Assembly (NCBI RefSeq): GCF_017301335.1
Contig: NZ_CP071247.1
Location: 3,472,001 to 3,536,000 of the forward strand
Source of the DNA: Marinobacter salinisoli
GTDB lineage: Bacteria; Pseudomonadota; Gammaproteobacteria; Pseudomonadales; Oleiphilaceae
Direction of reading: 5' to 3'
Length of the DNA: 64,000 nt
Below are positions 39,101 to 47,168 of this stretch, in pieces; positions within the stretch are counted from its first letter, which is position 1; each line of letters begins with the position of its first letter. The translations under genes and the position numbers were made by a program. The notes under the pieces were generated by a model. It saw only the letters and a program-made list of their open reading frames with translations. It did no database searches and was not told the DNA's origin.

Positions 39101-39373
39101 ATGCTGAATATTGCAATCAATCTGGTTTATTTGATGTTTTCCCTGGCGCTGCTGTTTTCGTTCATTCGATTAACCCTTGGCCCCTCCCTCGCCGACCGCG
39201 TTGTTGCTCTCGAGCTCATTGCCTCCGTGGTTGTGGGCTTCGTCGGCGTGCACGCCATTGATACAGGCGTCTCCAGTTTTCTTGATGTCGCCATCGTCAT
39301 CGCCTTGACCGCCTTCCTGGCGGCCATCGGGTTTGCACGATTCCTGGAACGGGGAGGCGTTAAGGATGAGTGA
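39101..39373 (+). CDS. mrpF: Mrp antiporter subunit F (operon 2)
   Basis: This 90-residue, three-helix protein has the MrpF block LTLGPSLADRVVALELIASV, then VSSFLDVAIVIALTAFLAAI. AGGAG lies six bases before the ATG, and the stop overlaps the mrpG start. It is a small subunit of the second Mrp complex. Confidence 0.93.
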   Translation: MLNIAINLVYLMFSLALLFSFIRLTLGPSLADRVVALELIASVVVGFVGVHAIDTGVSSFLDVAIVIALTAFLAAIGFARFLERGGVKDE

Positions 39374-39776
39374 ACTGATCGTTTCTGTTCTGCTAGTTTC
39401 CGGGGCTTCGTTCGTTATTCTTGCCGCCCTTGGCATCCTGCGGCTGCCCGACCTGCCCACCCGCATGCATGCGTCCACTAAGGCCGGTGCAATGGGTGCT
39501 ATCTTGATCATGAGCGCAGTGGCACTGCATTTTTCTGAAAGCACCGTCGTTGCCAGAGCAATCGCCTTTATTATCTTCATCCTGCTGACCACGCCCATCG
39601 CGGCCCATGTTATTGGCCGCGCCGGCTATCGTACCGGTGCAGAACTCTGGGACGGCACCATCAAGGACGAGCTCCGCGAGCGCTACGATCCCGGTACCCA
39701 TCAGCTTGAGAGCGGACTGGAAGGAAAAACAGAGGGCGGAATGCCGCTGCAACCCTCGGACCGGTCGGAAATGTAA
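39366..39776 (+). CDS. mrpG: Mrp antiporter subunit G with hydrophilic tail (operon 2)
   Basis: The ATG at 39366 overlaps the end of mrpF and gives 136 residues. Three helices with ILRLPDLPTRMHASTKAGAM and LLTTPIAAHVIGRAGYRTGA are classical MrpG. Unlike the G subunit of operon 1 it continues for about 45 polar residues (from ELWDGTIKDELRERYDPGTH), which would lie in the cytoplasm. A longer frame from 39333 is unlikely because it would overlap mrpF deeply. It is the last gene of the operon. Confidence 0.93.
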   Translation: MSELIVSVLLVSGASFVILAALGILRLPDLPTRMHASTKAGAMGAILIMSAVALHFSESTVVARAIAFIIFILLTTPIAAHVIGRAGYRTGAELWDGTIKDELRERYDPGTHQLESGLEGKTEGGMPLQPSDRSEM

Positions 39777-39918
39777 CCCGCTTTGAATGCCGGGGTAATT
39801 GGTAATCGCCCGGTCAAAACGGGTCGGCGCCCGCCGCTGGGACCCACAATTTTTCATTGGAAGGGCGGAGAATTCCCGTATAGTAGGCGCCCCATTTCTT
39901 ATAAGGAGACAGCGCACA

Positions 39919-40200
39919 ATGCTGAAAGTTAATGAATATTTTGATGGCAAAGCCAAGTCCATCAACTTCCAGACCTCCACCCTGCCGGCGACGGTGGGCG
40001 TGATCAGCCCGGGCGACTACGAGTTCGGAACCACCAAGAAAGAAACCATGACCATCATCAGTGGCGCACTGACCGTGATGCTGCCGGGCATGGACGACTG
40101 GCTGACCTATGGCGCGGGCGAGAGCTTTGAAGTCGCCGGCCAGGCCAGCTTCAAGGTGACCACGGACGTCGACACGGCTTACCTCTGCACTTACGAATAA
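39919..40200 (+). CDS. ppnP: pyrimidine/purine nucleoside phosphorylase
   Basis: The ATG at 39919 (AAGGAGA ten bases upstream) gives 93 residues, as in E. coli PpnP (YaiE, 94). It is a single cupin barrel, with MLKVNEYFDGKAKSINFQT at the N-terminus, VGVISPGDYEFGTTKKETM in the middle and GESFEVAGQASFKV near the end. It splits many nucleosides with phosphate into base and ribose-1-phosphate. The upstream part of the open frame (39799-39918) is untranslated leader. It is a single gene closed by a terminator. Confidence 0.96.
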   Translation: MLKVNEYFDGKAKSINFQTSTLPATVGVISPGDYEFGTTKKETMTIISGALTVMLPGMDDWLTYGAGESFEVAGQASFKVTTDVDTAYLCTYE

Positions 40201-40242
40201 GCGTCGGGTGCCCGGCCCTGTTCTTGGGTCAGCGCCCTGAAG

Positions 40243-40284
40243 AAAAAAGCCCCGTGACAGCATCTCGCTGCACGGGGCTTTTTA
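40243..40284. terminator. bidirectional terminator between ppnP and the catabolic operon
   Basis: A stem AAAAGCCCCGTG / CACGGGGCTTTT with an inner AGC/GCT extension is flanked by A and T runs. It serves both ppnP (+) and the regulator gene that ends the 17-kb minus-strand operon. Confidence 0.92.
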
Positions 40285-40316
40285 TTAGTTTAAGACTGAG
40301 AACCTCTTGAATCAGA

Positions 40317-42191
40317 TCAGTCAACAGTTCCGGACTTCAATTGCTTCAGACGTCGCCACAGCGTGGTCTGACTGATCCCAAGATACTCCGCGGCTCGACT
40401 CTTATTGCCATTGAAACTCTCCAGAACCCGAAGAATCTCTTCCTGCTCCATAGTCTGCAAATGCCCGGAGTCCGCTGATGACTTAGATACGGATTGACGC
40501 TCAAACAACTCGGGTGCCAAAGTGGGGAGATTGTTGGCGAACTGGTCGACGGAGGCATACATGCTCGACGACACCAACAATCGTTCCATCAGATTCTCAA
40601 GCTGCCGAACGTTACCCGGCCAGTGGTATTTCCGAAAGATTGGCACCAGTGCTGCCACCAGAGCGGTCTCGTCTGTTTCTATAGCGTATTGCTTGCCCAG
40701 CGTCCGGACGAAGTGCCGTGTAAGCGGTTCGATATCATCGGGCCGATCCCTCAGGGGCGGCAGATTGACGATAAAGACATTAAGCCGGTAGTAGAGGTCC
40801 TCCCGGAACCGGCCCGCCTCAACCTCCTTGAGGAGATCATGGTTACAGGCAGCCACGAACTTGATGTTCAGGGCAATGGAGCGTCGCGCACCGACGGGCC
40901 GCACCTCTTTTTCCTGCAGCACCCTCAGCAACTTGGCCTGCTGCGGAATAGGCAGCGAGTTGATCTCGTCCATGAAAAAGGTCCCGTTGTTGGCGGACTC
41001 AAGCAAGCCAGACTGGCCACCGCTGCGTGAACTGGTGAATGCTCCGTCGGCGTACCCAAAGAGTTCGGATTCGAACAGTTCACCCGGAATGGCGGCGCAG
41101 TTAATCGCGACAAAGGGCCCGTTCCGATTGGCGCTGGAGTCGTGAACCATACGGGCGGCCAGCTCCTTACCGGTTCCGGTTTCCCCCCGCAGCAGGACAG
41201 CCCCGGGCGTTGCCCCATACACCTGAAGAAAGTGACTGACTTCCATCATCCTCTTGGACTGAAATACCAGCGTGGAGGATGGTGCGTCGGCATCTGGCGC
41301 ACTAACGGGCGCCGCTTTGATCAAGTACAGGTGGCCAACGCGCTGACCGTCCATTTCGAACGAGCGCTTGGCGACCCGACAGAGCCGCTCGCCGATCAGG
41401 ATGCCATCGGCAACGGTTTCCGCCGTCTGTAGAAACCGTCCATCCAGATACCTGTCCACCCGCCTGTTGCGGCTTAACCCTGCAATCAGGCTTCGGGCAG
41501 CGCCATTAAATCCAATGATCTGCTCATCCCGATTGGTGACGAGGGTCGCTTCCGTTGCGCTGTCCAGCAGAAACTGACTGAAGGCTCTCTGCTCACTTTC
41601 CCGCTTGTATTCGCCAGCCACCGCAATAGCCCGCTGGATCATCTGCCGGCATGATTCCCTGGAATAGAGCATGACGTAGGGGATGTTTGCACTTTCGGCC
41701 AGGTCGCAGGTGTAACTGGAGCCGATTATCACGCCAAAGCCATCGTCTCTGACCCGATCGAAGATCTCCTTTGCCTCTTCGGCAGTCTGATAGGTGCGGT
41801 GGACGATCTCCGCACCCTCGACATACTCCAGAAACCCGGTCCAGGTGGCCTGATGTTCGTGGGTCAGAAGCAGAATTCTTCGGTCCACCCTGCGAGCCTT
41901 GAGGACAGCTTCAACCAGATCGGACTGGCGCACCTCCAGCGGCACAACCGGAACCGGCAGGGTATCCTTGAGGTAATAGGCGTTTGCCCCGGCGCTGATA
42001 AAGACATCGACCGCGTCGTGCTCCACCAGTCGCCGGGCGGACAGAAGTGCGTCGTGAAAGACACTGTCAATAATGACAATTTCGGCAATGGAGCTGAATT
42101 CCGGAACCAGCGAATGCACCATTTTGCTTAGTTTCGAGTTACCAATCAGGCAAACGGTGGCGCGACGACTCTCTGCGTTGTTGAACTCCAA
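40317..42191 (-). CDS. sigma-54-dependent activator with PrpR-type sensory domain
   Basis: This 624-residue protein is built of three parts. Residues 1-190 resemble the PrpR N-terminal ligand-sensing domain (VCLIGNSKLSKMV, DVFISAGANAYYLKD). Residues about 200-290 look PAS-like (ATLVTNRDEQIIGFNGAARS). The AAA+ domain from about 305 has Walker A GETGTGKE (336-343) and Walker B FFMDEI (405-410). A Fis-type helix-turn-helix (NGNKSRAAEYLGISQTTLWR) ends the chain. The loop that touches sigma-54 reads GAFTSS (383-388), not GAFTGA; E. coli PrpR has GAFTGS. Its ligand is presumably a substrate or intermediate of the operon it terminates. The gene is 24 bp after leuD, which implies self-activation. Confidence 0.93.
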   Translation of the reverse strand: MEFNNAESRRATVCLIGNSKLSKMVHSLVPEFSSIAEIVIIDSVFHDALLSARRLVEHDAVDVFISAGANAYYLKDTLPVPVVPLEVRQSDLVEAVLKARRVDRRILLLTHEHQATWTGFLEYVEGAEIVHRTYQTAEEAKEIFDRVRDDGFGVIIGSSYTCDLAESANIPYVMLYSRESCRQMIQRAIAVAGEYKRESEQRAFSQFLLDSATEATLVTNRDEQIIGFNGAARSLIAGLSRNRRVDRYLDGRFLQTAETVADGILIGERLCRVAKRSFEMDGQRVGHLYLIKAAPVSAPDADAPSSTLVFQSKRMMEVSHFLQVYGATPGAVLLRGETGTGKELAARMVHDSSANRNGPFVAINCAAIPGELFESELFGYADGAFTSSRSGGQSGLLESANNGTFFMDEINSLPIPQQAKLLRVLQEKEVRPVGARRSIALNIKFVAACNHDLLKEVEAGRFREDLYYRLNVFIVNLPPLRDRPDDIEPLTRHFVRTLGKQYAIETDETALVAALVPIFRKYHWPGNVRQLENLMERLLVSSSMYASVDQFANNLPTLAPELFERQSVSKSSADSGHLQTMEQEEILRVLESFNGNKSRAAEYLGISQTTLWRRLKQLKSGTVD

Positions 42192-42215
42192 AATTCGCCT
42201 CCGGAAATTACATCG

Positions 42216-42854
42216 TTAATCCTGAAACAGCCACGGCTCCAGTTTCTTGCGGTTCAGTTCATATTGACGCACCGATTCCGCGTATTCCAGTGTTCGGCCA
42301 ATTTCATCCAGTCCGCTCAACAGATTTTCCCGGCGACCACGATCGACCACGAAAGTCCAGATCCGATCACCGGCACGGATCTCACACGCATCAAGGTCAA
42401 CGGTCACTGCCAGCTCGGGCAAGGTCTGCGCGAGAACGTTGAGTTCATCAATGACGGTGTCATCGAGAATGATCGGCAACAGCCCGTTGTTGAAGCAGTT
42501 GTTAAAAAAGATATCGCCGAAACTCTTTGCCAGCACAACGCGGAAACCAAAGTCCCGAAGTGCCCACACCGCATGTTCCCGGGAGGAACCGCAGCCGAAA
42601 TTGGCCCCGGCCACCAGAATACTTGCCTGGGAATATGGCGACCGGTTGAGGATGAACTCAGGATTCGCACGCCGCTCGGCAAGCGGGGTATCCACATCCC
42701 CCGAATCCAGATAGCGCTCATCGTCAAACAGGAAATCCCCGAACCCGGTTTTTTCCAACATTTTCAGATACTGCTTGGGCAGAATGGCATCGGTGTCGAC
42801 ATTGTCCCGGTCAAACGGCAGGAGGGTGCCGGTATGCTGGGTGAAAGGCTCCAT
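42216..42854 (-). CDS. leuD: isopropylmalate-isomerase small subunit homologue (aconitase family)
   Basis: The ATG at 42854, one base after the LeuC stop, gives 212 residues, close to E. coli LeuD (201). Motifs are GTLLPFDRDNVDTDAILPKQ, NRSPYSQASILVAGANFGCG followed by SSREHAVWAL, and KSFGDIFFNNCFNNGLLPI. It forms the swivelling domain of a heterodimeric hydro-lyase with LeuC. By sequence it would be called leuD. The surroundings (no leuA or leuB, a catabolic operon with its own activator) argue that the pair hydrates an alkyl-maleate such as citraconate, a known side reaction of this enzyme class. This role is inferred. Confidence 0.9.
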   Translation of the reverse strand: MEPFTQHTGTLLPFDRDNVDTDAILPKQYLKMLEKTGFGDFLFDDERYLDSGDVDTPLAERRANPEFILNRSPYSQASILVAGANFGCGSSREHAVWALRDFGFRVVLAKSFGDIFFNNCFNNGLLPIILDDTVIDELNVLAQTLPELAVTVDLDACEIRAGDRIWTFVVDRGRRENLLSGLDEIGRTLEYAESVRQYELNRKKLEPWLFQD

Positions 42855-42855
42855 G

Positions 42856-44268
42856 TTACAACTCCCTGACGTCGGTAATTTCACCGGTAAGAGCAGCGGC
42901 AGCTGCCATGACGGGACTGGCCAGATGTGTTCGACCACCTTTGCCTTGCCGGCCTTCGAAATTGCGGTTTGAGGTGGAAACGCAGCGCTCTCCGCTGGAC
43001 AGGCGATCATCGTTCATACCGAGGCACATGGAGCAGCCGGCGGATCGCCACTCGAAACCTGCTTTTCTGAAGATGGTGTCCAGCCCTTCGCGCTCAGCCT
43101 GAAGTCCGACCAGCCCCGAACCGGGCACGATCAGGGCCTGTTGGATGGAGCGATGAACCTTCTGTCCCCGGACCAGATTCGCCACACTGCGCAGGTCTTC
43201 GATGCGCGCATTGGTGCAGGAGCCGATAAACACTTTGTCGACGGGCACGCCTTTCAGGGACTGACCGGGCGTCAGCCCCATGTAATCGAGCGCACGCGTC
43301 AACGAATTGCGCTCAGCCGGGCTGGCCAGGCTTTCGGGCACCGGCACAGAGCCATCAATGCCGGTGACCATCTCCGGCGACGTTCCCCAGGTGACCTGTG
43401 GAACCAGTTTGCCGAGGTCAAACACCTCCTCCCTGTCAAACACTGCGTCCTCGTCCGAGTGGAGACTGCGCCAGTACTCCACAGCGTCCGCCAGATCCGC
43501 CCCAGCAGGCGTATGCGGCCGGTCACGCAAGAACGCCTCGGTAACAGCATCAAAGGCCACCATGCCAGCACGCGCGCCCGCTTCGATACTCATGTTGCAG
43601 ATGGTCATCCGCCCTTCCATGGACAAATCCCGGATAGCATCCCCCGAATACTCGATCGCATACCCGGTACCGCCGGCCGTGCCGATACGCCCGATCAGGG
43701 CCAGGATCATGTCCTTGGGAGTAACGCCGAGCCCCATGGGCCCGTCGAACCGGACCCGCATGTTTTTTTGCTTCTGAGTTCGCAGGGTTTGTGTCGCCAG
43801 TACGTGCTCTACTTCACTGGTCCCGATACCCATCGCCAGCGTTGCGAAGGCTCCGTGGGTCGCAGTATGAGAATCGCCGCATACGATCGTCATGCCGGGC
43901 AACGTCAGTCCCTGCTCGGGCCCGACCACATGGACGATACCCTGCCTCACATCTTCAAGTTCAATCAACGGGATGCCGAAGTGCTGGCAGTTTTCGGTCA
44001 GTGTCTCGACCTGCCGCCTGGCCACACGGTCAGCAATCCCAGCGACTCCCAGCTCACGCTTGCGGGTCGGTACCGCGTGATCCGGCACGGCGATGTTGGC
44101 GCCGATGCGCCAGGGCTGGCGGTTATTGGTTTTCAGGCCGGAAAAAGCCTGGGGAGAAGTCACCTCATGCAACAGATGCCGATCGATGTATATGAGCGAC
44201 GAACCATCGTCCAGTTCATCGACAAAATGTCGGCTCCAAAGCTTGTCGTACAGCGTTTGACCAGCCAT
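42856..44268 (-). CDS. leuC: isopropylmalate-isomerase large subunit homologue (aconitase family)
   Basis: This 470-residue protein (E. coli LeuC 466) has 4Fe-4S ligands Cys351 ([13 protein letters not shown]), Cys412 and Cys415 ([13 protein letters not shown]). [20 protein letters not shown] and [20 protein letters not shown] are as in true LeuC. With LeuD it would dehydrate and rehydrate malate derivatives. Family members include maleate, citraconate and dimethylmaleate hydratases. The gene lies between a small lipoprotein gene and leuD in a catabolic operon, which suggests hydration of a maleate derivative instead of, or besides, leucine synthesis. A leucine role cannot be excluded if no other copy exists in the genome. 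Confidence 0.91.
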   Translation of the reverse strand: MAGQTLYDKLWSRHFVDELDDGSSLIYIDRHLLHEVTSPQAFSGLKTNNRQPWRIGANIAVPDHAVPTRKRELGVAGIADRVARRQVETLTENCQHFGIPLIELEDVRQGIVHVVGPEQGLTLPGMTIVCGDSHTATHGAFATLAMGIGTSEVEHVLATQTLRTQKQKNMRVRFDGPMGLGVTPKDMILALIGRIGTAGGTGYAIEYSGDAIRDLSMEGRMTICNMSIEAGARAGMVAFDAVTEAFLRDRPHTPAGADLADAVEYWRSLHSDEDAVFDREEVFDLGKLVPQVTWGTSPEMVTGIDGSVPVPESLASPAERNSLTRALDYMGLTPGQSLKGVPVDKVFIGSCTNARIEDLRSVANLVRGQKVHRSIQQALIVPGSGLVGLQAEREGLDTIFRKAGFEWRSAGCSMCLGMNDDRLSSGERCVSTSNRNFEGRQGKGGRTHLASPVMAAAAALTGEITDVREL

Positions 44269-44278
44269 CTTGATCTCC

Positions 44279-44710
44279 TCAGTTGTGGCTGGATAGCTGC
44301 TCCCGGACTTCAGGATAACTCAGCCATTGGTAGAGTTCCTCGCCTTCGTCGGCGTCAATCCTGAATCCACACCAGCTATCCAGTTGGCCATTCTGCAACG
44401 GCTCGATGATGCAGTAAGGACGGGCACAATCGCTGCCCGACAATCCCTTACGAAGCAGCAGGTTTCGGCTCTCATCCAGTGTCGCTTTTGCGCTTGCCGC
44501 AGCGTCGGGATCGTCTTTCGCGAGCGCTCTGACGTTGGCCCGGAAGCCGGTCACATACACCTCCCGGTAACTGCGACACACCGCAGGCTCTGCAGCGAGG
44601 CGCGCGATAAACGCCTGCCGGTTGTCGCCGTCAATGGTCTCAGTTGGCAATGAGCCGCAGGCAGTTAGAGCGAACGCCAGCCCCAGCATTAGGGATCGTT
44701 CAGAACACAT
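44279..44710 (-). CDS. small cysteine-containing lipoprotein of unknown function
   Basis: This 143-residue protein has a short hydrophobic leader ending in the lipobox LTAC, so it is probably anchored in the outer membrane. The mature chain has four further cysteines ([20 protein letters not shown]) suited to two disulfides. I recognise no family. The ATG at 44710 overlaps the end of the cysteine-hydrolase gene by eleven bases; a second Met at 44689 is an alternative start. Its position inside the operon suggests an envelope function in substrate handling. Confidence 0.8.
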   Translation of the reverse strand: MCSERSLMLGLAFALTACGSLPTETIDGDNRQAFIARLAAEPAVCRSYREVYVTGFRANVRALAKDDPDAAASAKATLDESRNLLLRKGLSGSDCARPYCIIEPLQNGQLDSWCGFRIDADEGEELYQWLSYPEVREQLSSHN

Positions 44711-45290
44711 GGTTCAGCGCATCTTCCAGCGACAGGACATCCACATACTTGGTGTTGAGGTCTTTCAGGTTGGCAGCGTGGGCATCCATATCCCGGTCAC
44801 CGCAGGCCTCCCGGACCACCACCGTCCGATACTCATGCTGCAGACAACCCAGAGCCGTGGCCCGAACGCATCCACTGGTAGTCAGCCCGGTTACCACGGC
44901 ACCATCGGCCCCGGCCTTCTGTAATTGCTGGTGCAAATCGGTGCGGAAGAAGCCGCTGGGCCATTGCTTGGTGATCAGTACTTCATCGTCCCGACGTTCG
45001 AGCCTTGGGTCGATGCTCTCGAGCCCGGAGCCGGCCTTCAGCACTTCCAGATCGGGCAGTTTTTCCCGGAAGATCCGAGCCTGGCCGGGCGAGCTGTAAG
45101 CCACAGTGGTGAACAGAACAGGCAGTCCTTGAGCGCGGAACCGTTCAAGCAGTACCCGGTTGGCCTTGATGACGTCCCCGCACTCCGCAGCCAGAGGGCT
45201 GCGGGTGGGGTCGGTAAATCCAAGACTCATATCAACCACAATCAGGGCGTACCTGTCGGCCTTTGCCAGGACGCGAGTGTCCAGACTCAT
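44700..45290 (-). CDS. isochorismatase-family cysteine amidohydrolase (N-carbamoylsarcosine amidase/maleamate amidase-like)
   Basis: Starting at the ATG at 45290, which overlaps the hyuB stop (ATGA), gives 196 residues. The catalytic triad is visible as Asp20 (LIVVDMSLGF), Lys108 (LITKQWPSGFF) and Cys141 (GLTTSGCVRATA). TTSGCVRAT and the cis-peptide region before it are those of N-carbamoylsarcosine amidase and maleamate amidase (NicF). Such enzymes release ammonia from carbamoyl or half-amide acids. Directly after HyuAB this is the expected second step: HyuAB opens a ring and this enzyme removes the amide or carbamoyl nitrogen. Substrate not known. Confidence 0.92.
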   Translation of the reverse strand: MSLDTRVLAKADRYALIVVDMSLGFTDPTRSPLAAECGDVIKANRVLLERFRAQGLPVLFTTVAYSSPGQARIFREKLPDLEVLKAGSGLESIDPRLERRDDEVLITKQWPSGFFRTDLHQQLQKAGADGAVVTGLTTSGCVRATALGCLQHEYRTVVVREACGDRDMDAHAANLKDLNTKYVDVLSLEDALNHVF

Positions 45291-47164
45291 GCCACACCTC
45301 CGACACCGGTGGTCCATGTGGGTGTCGCCGGTGCCGGCAGGCCGGTCTCAGTCTCACAACGGGCCTTGATTTCGTCCAGGGTGCCGCCGCGGGAGAACAA
45401 CTCCGGCTCCTGACGATCCTCGGCCATACTGGCTCGCAACTCCGTTGTGGCAGTTTCATCGACTGCTCCGTCCGCGCTCACAACGACACCGTATCGCCGG
45501 GCGCCTTCAACACTCACCAGTCCCTTGCGGACGTCGGCAGCCACCTGGTCAGTGGCTCGCTGCAGGGGATCTCCCCAGCCACCGCCACCCCACGTATCGA
45601 AGATCACCAGATCACCCTTTTCAACCTTCACGTGGTCGCACTTGGAGGGCAGAATACGGCGCTCACCGTTGGCTTTGACCAGCTCCTTGCGGCTCCGCTG
45701 CCCGGGCGCACCACCGTTTACCCCCCACGGGTAGGTCAGCCAGCGATCGTCGTGGATCGAGATTTCGCCGTCTGCCAGCAGCCGGTAACCCACGCGGATA
45801 CCGTTACCGCCACGATGAAGGCCAGCACCGCCAGAGTCGGTGATGGTCTCGTAGGTTTCGATGCGAAGCGGAAAATAGGCCTCTACGAACTCGTTTGGCA
45901 CGTTGGTAAAGCCCGGCCACAGGGAATGGCCGTCCGGACCGTCACCGGCCGGGCGTCCCGGAATTCCGCCAAAGCCGATCTGGAACAACTGGAACCACTC
46001 GTTGTTTTCGTCATAGCCGGAATACATGAAGTGGGGCGAATCCGAGAACCCGGCACCACTCATGGCATCCGGAGTGCCCTGCCCCAGGAGGCCACCCATG
46101 ACGTCAAAGATCCGTCCCAGCAGGTGAGTCCGGCAGGACAAGGCTGCCGGGAAGTTTGGCTTGAGTATGGAACCCTGGGGGATGTTCACTTCAACGAGGT
46201 CGTAGAAACCGTCGTTAAACAGGATTGACGGATCAAACAGGTTGATGGTGAACGCCCCGAAGAACATCTTGAACATCTCCTCGTTGAGGTAGAAGTTCAC
46301 CGAAGACGGAGCCTGTGGGTCGGTCCCCTCAAAATCGAAGATGGCCTTGTCACCCTCGCGCCACATGGTGCAGCGGATGGTGTAAGGCCCCAGTCCCGCA
46401 CCATCGTCACAGATATAATCCTCAAAGGAACGTTTCTCTTCCGGAACCACATTGCGAATGATTTCGCGCATCGCTATGTAGTTGCGTTCAAGCATCATGC
46501 CCAGAGCACTGCAGAACACGTCGTCACCGAAACGTTCTGCCAGTTCGACACAGCGACGCGCGGCAGTACGACAGGACGCAACAATGGCGTTGAAATCCGA
46601 CTTGTTCCAGCGCGGCATCCGCACGTTGTGAAGGATCAAATCCAGAACGTCTTCGTTCAGCTCGCCCTTCTTGTAGATCTTGACCGGGGGAATCCGGATA
46701 CCTTCCTCAAAAATGGTCTGCGCATCGGTCGGCAGGCTGCCCGGAACCTTGCCGCCCACATCGGACATGTGACCGAACATGGCCGCCCAGTTAATGAGCC
46801 GGCCGTCCTTGAAGATGGGCACCAGAACCAGCCAGTCTGGCAGGTGACTCACCGCCCCATCGCACATGTAGGGGTCGTTGGTCAGGAAGATATCACCTTC
46901 CTCGATGTCGCCCTGGTAGGACTGGGTGAACCCGGTAATGAACGAACCAAACTGGCCAACGACCATTTTACCCTCGTGATTGGCGATCATCGGGAAGGCA
47001 TCACCCTGCTCGCGAATACCCGGCGACATGGCGGTGCGAAAGAGCACGGCGTCCATCTCGTTGCGGGCATTGGCCATGGCATTCTCGATGATATCGAGGG
47101 TGACCGTATCCACTTCTACGCGTTCAAGTGGTTTGCTGTTGGGTTGAACGATGTTCGCTGGCAT
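45287..47164 (-). CDS. hyuB: hydantoinase B / oxoprolinase family subunit
   Basis: The ATG at 47164 with GGAG upstream gives 625 residues. Typical HyuB features are VTLDIIENAMANARNEMDAV, LFRTAMSPGIREQGDAF, IFLTNDPYMCDGAVSHLPDW, and the Gly-rich C-terminal GDLVIFDTWGGGGWGDPLQ. HyuB is the metal-dependent half of ATP-driven cyclic amidases (N-methylhydantoinase, oxoprolinase) and of acetone- and acetophenone-type carboxylases. Paired with hyuA four bases upstream and followed by an amidase, it most likely hydrolyses a cyclic imide, hydantoin or lactam. No third carboxylase subunit is present, which speaks against a carboxylase. Confidence 0.92.
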   Translation of the reverse strand: MPANIVQPNSKPLERVEVDTVTLDIIENAMANARNEMDAVLFRTAMSPGIREQGDAFPMIANHEGKMVVGQFGSFITGFTQSYQGDIEEGDIFLTNDPYMCDGAVSHLPDWLVLVPIFKDGRLINWAAMFGHMSDVGGKVPGSLPTDAQTIFEEGIRIPPVKIYKKGELNEDVLDLILHNVRMPRWNKSDFNAIVASCRTAARRCVELAERFGDDVFCSALGMMLERNYIAMREIIRNVVPEEKRSFEDYICDDGAGLGPYTIRCTMWREGDKAIFDFEGTDPQAPSSVNFYLNEEMFKMFFGAFTINLFDPSILFNDGFYDLVEVNIPQGSILKPNFPAALSCRTHLLGRIFDVMGGLLGQGTPDAMSGAGFSDSPHFMYSGYDENNEWFQLFQIGFGGIPGRPAGDGPDGHSLWPGFTNVPNEFVEAYFPLRIETYETITDSGGAGLHRGGNGIRVGYRLLADGEISIHDDRWLTYPWGVNGGAPGQRSRKELVKANGERRILPSKCDHVKVEKGDLVIFDTWGGGGWGDPLQRATDQVAADVRKGLVSVEGARRYGVVVSADGAVDETATTELRASMAEDRQEPELFSRGGTLDEIKARCETETGLPAPATPTWTTGVGGVA

Positions 47165-47168
47165 ACGA

